A stretch of 7,568 nucleotides of DNA from Lachnospiraceae bacterium UBA3386 (GTDB lineage: Bacteria; Bacillota; Clostridia; Lachnospirales; Lachnospiraceae), in contig DEPS01000134.1 in the NCBI GenBank assembly GCA_002358875.1, positions 1 to 7,568 on the forward strand, written 5' to 3'. Position 1 is the first letter of the stretch; every line of letters begins with the position of its first letter. The translations under genes and the position numbers were made by a program. Below, piece by piece: positions 4,319 to 7,568 of the stretch. The notes below the pieces were generated by a model, which was not told the DNA's origin, made no database searches, and saw only the letters and a program-made list of their open reading frames with translations.

Positions 4319-5282
4319 TGCTCCAAATGGATATCTGGAAAGTATACAGAAAGAGCTGAGTGCCGTGCGATATTTCAGCAATCGGATGTCCTTCGGGACG
4401 GGAACAAAGGAAGACCGGATTGCCCGGCTGAAGAAAGAGATCGATAATAGCGATGCTATCGTGATCGGCGCAGGAGCAGGACTGTCCACCTCTGCGGGCC
4501 TGACCTACAGCGGCGAGCGGTTTGAACGGTACTTCTTCGATTTTGCGGAGAAGTTTGGCATCCGCGATATGTATTCCGGAGGCTTCTACCCCTTCCCTGA
4601 TGATGAAACGCGATGGGCGTGGTGGGCAAGGCATATCTACTACAACCGCTATATTGATGCTCCAAAGCCGGTTTACAGGGAGCTTTTCGAACTGGTGGCG
4701 GATAAGGATTACTTTGTGATCACGACCAATGTGGATCATCAGTTCCAGAGGGCCAGGTTTGACAAGAAGCGCCTTTTCTATACTCAGGGTGATTACGGTC
4801 TGTTCCAGAGCGTCGATCCGTCAAATCAAAAAACCTATGACAACGAGGAGTGGGTCATGGCGGCGATGGAGGCGCTGGGCTTTGTGAAGGATACGGACGG
4901 TATTTATCAGGTACCGGAGGGTGGCGGGATCTCCATGCGGATTCCAACATCATTGATTCCCAAATGTCCGGATGACGGCTCTGATGTAACGATGAATCTC
5001 CGTGCCGATGACTCTTTCGTGGAGGACGGTGGCTGGCACAGGGCTTCCGCAGCATATTCCGATTTCCTGCGGAGGCATGAAAACCTCCATGTCCTGTATC
5101 TGGAATTGGGCGTCGGCGCGAATACTCCCGTCATCATCAAGTATCCGTTCTGGCAGATGACTTTTGCAAATGAGAAGGCCGTATATGCCTGCATCAATTA
5201 TGGAGAAGCATTCTGTCCAAGAGAAATTGAGGATCAGAGTATCTGCCTTGATGGTGATATAGGTGCGATTCTGAAGAAATGA
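4269..5282 (+). CDS. Class M sirtuin (SirTM), NAD-dependent protein ADP-ribosyltransferase
   Basis: This 337-residue Rossmann-fold protein has the sirtuin NAD site at GAGAGLSTSAG (68-78) and TTNVD (152-156). At the position of the canonical deacetylase histidine it has Gln173 (YTQGDYG), a hallmark of SirTM enzymes that transfer ADP-ribose rather than deacylate. Other SirTM-type blocks are YSGERFERYFFDF (80-92), DMYSGGFYPFP (100-110), TMNLRADDSFVED (241-253) and LELGVGANTPVIIKYPFWQM (278-297). The zinc ribbon looks eroded: only C233 remains in KCPDDG, where a second cysteine would be expected. ATG 4269 follows AAGGGTGA (4255-4262) at good spacing and lies inside the macrodomain gene (50-nt overlap), implying translational coupling. 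It adds about 45 residues before the core. M40 (4386) is an alternative start but has no ribosome site. It is the last gene of the operon, 29 nt before a terminator. Family confidence is high; the target is unknown. Confidence 0.92.
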   Translation: MFLKTKTENTTKRFYRDAPNGYLESIQKELSAVRYFSNRMSFGTGTKEDRIARLKKEIDNSDAIVIGAGAGLSTSAGLTYSGERFERYFFDFAEKFGIRDMYSGGFYPFPDDETRWAWWARHIYYNRYIDAPKPVYRELFELVADKDYFVITTNVDHQFQRARFDKKRLFYTQGDYGLFQSVDPSNQKTYDNEEWVMAAMEALGFVKDTDGIYQVPEGGGISMRIPTSLIPKCPDDGSDVTMNLRADDSFVEDGGWHRASAAYSDFLRRHENLHVLYLELGVGANTPVIIKYPFWQMTFANEKAVYACINYGEAFCPREIEDQSICLDGDIGAILKK

Positions 5283-5311
5283 AATGGCGTTCTATTATCT
5301 GAAAGGTTACG

Positions 5312-5355
5312 AAGGCTCCCACACTGTCATCAGCGGCGGCGGGGAGCCTTGTTTT
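5312..5355 (+). terminator. Rho-independent terminator at the end of the sirtuin operon
   Basis: AAGGCTCCC (5312-5320) pairs with GGGAGCCTT (5342-5350) across a 21-nt loop and is followed by TTTT (5352-5355). It works for the + strand: the opposite strand has no T-run after the stem. Its 3' edge overlaps the stop codon of the convergent recombinase gene, so the two transcription units meet tail to tail here. Confidence 0.85.
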
Positions 5356-5359
5356 ATGC
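5312..5359 (+). repeat. Direct repeat copy B (terminator repeat, right of the operon)
   Basis: This is a 48-bp near-identical copy of 937-983. The only difference is TCAT instead of CCT in the hairpin loop. The last six bases (TTATGC, 5354-5359) are the final alanine codon and TAA of the minus-strand recombinase. This copy is therefore in its likely native place and copy A is the candidate duplicate. Confidence 0.85.
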
Positions 5360-6916
5360 TTCGATATCGATTGTGACCCCGGATTTGAAGTCGATGGTGA
5401 AGTGATCTTCGAAGACCGTGATCTTCGTGATCAGGCGCTTGACCAGCGTCTCGTCAAACTCCGTGATCGTGGTTGGCTGGCTCTTGATGAAGTCCTGCAG
5501 GTCTTGGATCAGGCGCATCTGCTCATCCTTGACCACACTGTCGACCTCGGCCTGCTTTCGCATTTCCCGGAGCCGGAGGATCTCATCTGCGATGGCATCG
5601 TAATCGTCCTTCTGATTGGCCTTTTTTACAAGCTCTTTCTGCAGGTCGCGGAGGCGTTCGTCGATGACCTCCGGCGAGAGAGAGTCCCCCTGCCTGACCA
5701 CCGTGGCGATGTTGGTCTGCAGCGTCTGCAGGAAGTCATCCTTCTGGCAGAGCACCTGATTGATAGCCTGAGTGGCGACATCCTGCAGGAGCTCCTCATT
5801 GACCGTCCGGGCATGGCAGACATGGCCGGTGGCCTCTAAGCGGCTGCAGCATCGCCAGACGATGGATTTGCAGCCACGGTTGTTCCAGTGGACGCGCCGG
5901 AAGAATTCGCCGCAGTCACCGCAGAAAACCATCTGGGCAAAACAGTGCTTGCAGGAGTAGCAGCGCCGTTTGCCGTTCTCAGTGGTATGAACCAACCGCC
6001 TGCGGGCAAGCTCCTCCTGAACCAGTAGGAAGATGTCTTTCGGGATGATTGCCTCATGATTGCCCTCGACATAGTATTGCGGAACGGTGCCGTTGTTTTT
6101 AATTCGCTTTTTCGTCAGAAAGTCCGTGGTGTAGGTCTTTTGCAGGAGCGCATCCCCCATGTACTTCTCGTTTCGGAGAATCTTGTTGATGGTGCTGGTG
6201 TGCCATTTGGCCTTGCCTGCGCCGGTGAGAATTCCGTCAGCTTCAAGTCCAGCAGCGATCTTGTCCATGCTTTTGCCTTCGAGGTACTCCCGGTAGATCC
6301 GCTTGACGATCTCTGCCTGCACCGGATCGATGACAAGGTGCCCATCCGCATCTTTGGTGTAGCCGAGGAAGCGGTTGTGGTTGACCTGCACCTGTCCCTG
6401 CTGGTAGCGGTACTGCAGGCCGAGCTTCACGTTCTGTGAAAGGCTCTGGCTTTCCTGCTGTGCAAGGGATGCCATGATCGTCAGCAGCACCTCCCCCTTG
6501 GCATCCATTGTGTTGATGGACTCCTTCTCGAAGAACACCGGAATGTTGATGTCCTTCAGCTCCCGGATAAATTTCAGGCAGTCGAGCGTATTCCGGGCAA
6601 AGCGGCTGATCGACTTGGTGATGATCATGTCGATGTTCCCGGAGTGGTACTCGTCGATCATGCGGTTAAATTCTTCGCGCTTCTTGGTGTTGGTGCCGGA
6701 AATGCCGTCGTCCGCGAATATACCTGCCAGCACCCATTCCGGATTCTTCTGTATGAATTCCGTGTAATGCTCGATCTGGGCTTCATAGCTGGTAGCCTGC
6801 TCATCACTGTCCGTGCTGACGCGGCAGTACGCTGCGACTCGGAGTTTCGGCTTTTCTGCCTTCTTGATGTTGTTCCCGACCTGCCGTCTGGCCGGGATGA
6901 CCATTACGTTACTCAT
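5354..6916 (-). CDS. Large serine recombinase (site-specific integrase/resolvase family)
   Basis: This 520-residue protein has the full domain set of a large serine recombinase. The resolvase catalytic domain (about 25-165) contains the nucleophile Ser34 in YCRVSTD, FADDGISGTN (67-76) and the arginine motif SRFARNTLD (104-112). A recombinase DNA-binding domain follows (about 178-265, NRFLGYTKDADG through LRNEKYMGD). Next comes a zinc ribbon (C332-x2-C335, then cysteines at 356/357 and 367) and a charged, probably coiled-coil segment at 415-475. Such enzymes integrate and excise conjugative or mobilisable elements through attachment sites with a 2-bp crossover. The start is ATG at 6916, with GAGGTGG (complement of 6921-6927) upstream. 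Its A is shared with the TGA of the small upstream gene, so translation is coupled. No truncation or lost catalytic residue is seen, so it is probably active. Which flank is its element is not clear from the window. Confidence 0.93.
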   Translation of the reverse strand: MSNVMVIPARRQVGNNIKKAEKPKLRVAAYCRVSTDSDEQATSYEAQIEHYTEFIQKNPEWVLAGIFADDGISGTNTKKREEFNRMIDEYHSGNIDMIITKSISRFARNTLDCLKFIRELKDINIPVFFEKESINTMDAKGEVLLTIMASLAQQESQSLSQNVKLGLQYRYQQGQVQVNHNRFLGYTKDADGHLVIDPVQAEIVKRIYREYLEGKSMDKIAAGLEADGILTGAGKAKWHTSTINKILRNEKYMGDALLQKTYTTDFLTKKRIKNNGTVPQYYVEGNHEAIIPKDIFLLVQEELARRRLVHTTENGKRRCYSCKHCFAQMVFCGDCGEFFRRVHWNNRGCKSIVWRCCSRLEATGHVCHARTVNEELLQDVATQAINQVLCQKDDFLQTLQTNIATVVRQGDSLSPEVIDERLRDLQKELVKKANQKDDYDAIADEILRLREMRKQAEVDSVVKDEQMRLIQDLQDFIKSQPTTITEFDETLVKRLITKITVFEDHFTIDFKSGVTIDIEA

Positions 6917-7182
6917 CAGACCACCTCGCTGTTAAGCAGGCTGTAAACATATTCCGCCTGCGTCGCCGGATTGTCGAAATGCTCCATGATGGCACCAATG
7001 CTAAAATGCGTCGGGATCTTCGGCGGCTTTCTCTTTGCCTTGATGCACTTAAGGCAAGTATTGCTCGTGACGATTTTCATCACCAGGGGAGTCTCCCGAA
7101 CAATTTCATGCAGACACTTCCTGCAGCGGAGCAGGCTTTCCGCGCCATCAACACATTCAAAGATGAGTATCTTCCGAAACAT
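6916..7182 (-). CDS. Small CxxC/CxxC zinc-ribbon-like protein coupled to the recombinase
   Basis: This 88-residue protein is not recognised. It has two cysteine pairs, C20-x2-C23 (RCRKCLHE) and C43-x2-C46 (TCLKCIKAKRK), 19 residues apart, with a basic stretch after the second pair. This is the layout of a small zinc ribbon that could bind DNA or a protein partner. The C-terminal part (HFSIGAIMEHFDNPATQAEY) looks helical. Its TGA overlaps the recombinase ATG by one base (A6916), strong evidence for a two-gene unit. A role as an accessory or directionality factor, or as a translational lead for the recombinase, is inference only. The ATG at 7182 has no good Shine-Dalgarno site, and an in-frame stop lies 6 nt upstream. 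It abuts the divergent gene at 7191 with no room for a promoter, so its 5' end may have been trimmed by a junction. Confidence 0.6.
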   Translation of the reverse strand: MFRKILIFECVDGAESLLRCRKCLHEIVRETPLVMKIVTSNTCLKCIKAKRKPPKIPTHFSIGAIMEHFDNPATQAEYVYSLLNSEVV

Positions 7183-7190
7183 GGTGAATT

Positions 7191-7568
7191 ATGAGAGTTA
7201 GTCCACACTGGAAAGAGTATAAAGAAATAGAAGAGCAGTATCTGGCAATAAACTGTGAGATGCCGCCTTCAGTAAAAGCAGATTATAGAGCAAAAGAGTA
7301 TCTTGATTCTCTTTCTCGTGATTTACATAGATGTGCAGACGGGAATGCGATTTCTAATGAGACATGGGAGCTTTTAGCTAAAGTGCAGGAAATCGAAAAG
7401 AATCATGGTGTATCAAAAGAGATGACCTGTTGTATTGAAGAGGCGATGCTAGAATTGACTAATTTATATGCCGAGTTAAAAGATGCTGGGAATGGTTTTC
7501 TTATTAATGCCAATACTTTGAGCAGAAGCGGAAGAAAACGTGTCCGGGAGAGTGCGGATAGAATAGGC
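7191..7568 (+). CDS. Hypothetical protein, 5' part only
   Basis: An open frame of 126 codons runs from ATG 7191 off the window end without a stop. It begins MRVSPHWKEYKEIEEQYL. The product is strongly charged and seems largely helical, with glutamate- and lysine-rich amphipathic stretches (for example WELLAKVQEIEKNHG and IEEAMLELTNLYAELKDAG). Four cysteines are scattered and form no motif. The segment ends in a basic SRSGRKRVRESADR. I recognise no family. The region is visibly richer in A+T than the recombinase and operon, suggesting different ancestry. Only a weak GGTGA (7183-7187) precedes the ATG, and an in-frame TGA lies at 7185-7187. The start is therefore uncertain; a later start such as the ATG at 7260 is possible but has no ribosome site either. 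Confidence 0.5.
   Translation, partial: MRVSPHWKEYKEIEEQYLAINCEMPPSVKADYRAKEYLDSLSRDLHRCADGNAISNETWELLAKVQEIEKNHGVSKEMTCCIEEAMLELTNLYAELKDAGNGFLINANTLSRSGRKRVRESADRIG

Noticed and set aside
1..7568. tRNA or rRNA gene as an integration target
   Set aside because: No cloverleaf-like segment with a conserved T-loop, and no rRNA-like sequence, was seen on either strand.

Overview
The window looks like an accessory region from an anaerobic, gut-type Bacillota (Clostridia or Erysipelotrichia-like). This rests on purine-rich Shine-Dalgarno sites, a consensus sigma-A promoter, a RibU-type ECF transporter subunit, an [Fe-S] flavoprotein, and a large serine recombinase of the kind common in conjugative and mobilisable elements of these bacteria. 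The genus cannot be fixed from the sequence.

Layout. (1) Positions 1-316 look like mobile-element debris. They begin with a 54-nt coding tail resembling the C-terminus of the 23S rRNA methyltransferase RlmD/RumA, then carry four imperfect direct repeats (167-283) that look like one end of an IS21-family element. (2) 317-922 encodes a small HEAT-repeat protein with a TTG start, followed by a strong terminator. (3) 1113-5282 is a six-gene operon on the + strand. It starts from a TTGACA-N17-TATATT promoter overlaid by two perfect inverted repeats. The genes are an Rrf2-family regulator, an iron-sulfur flavoprotein, a riboflavin ECF S component (RibU), an FMN split-barrel/2[4Fe-4S] fusion, a zinc-dependent macrodomain (ADP-ribosyl hydrolase) and a class M sirtuin (SirTM, ADP-ribosyl transferase). 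(4) 5312-5359 is a terminator that is a near-identical direct repeat of the one after the HEAT gene, so two direct repeats bracket the operon. (5) On the minus strand, 7182-5354 holds a small CxxC/CxxC protein translationally coupled to a 520-aa large serine recombinase. (6) 7191-7568 is the start of an A+T-richer unknown gene that leaves the window.

How the genes work together. The operon pairs a writer and eraser of ADP-ribosylation (SirTM and macrodomain) with flavin and iron-sulfur redox proteins and their vitamin importer, under a regulator family that usually senses redox or Fe-S status. In the described SirTM operons of staphylococci and streptococci the partner genes are a lipoyl-carrier GcvH-L and a lipoate ligase LplA2. 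Neither is present within this complete promoter-to-terminator unit. This is the most interesting feature of the window: an apparently GcvH-L-free, flavin-centred SirTM/macrodomain module carried in a mobile-element setting. Its target and physiological role are inferred, not shown.
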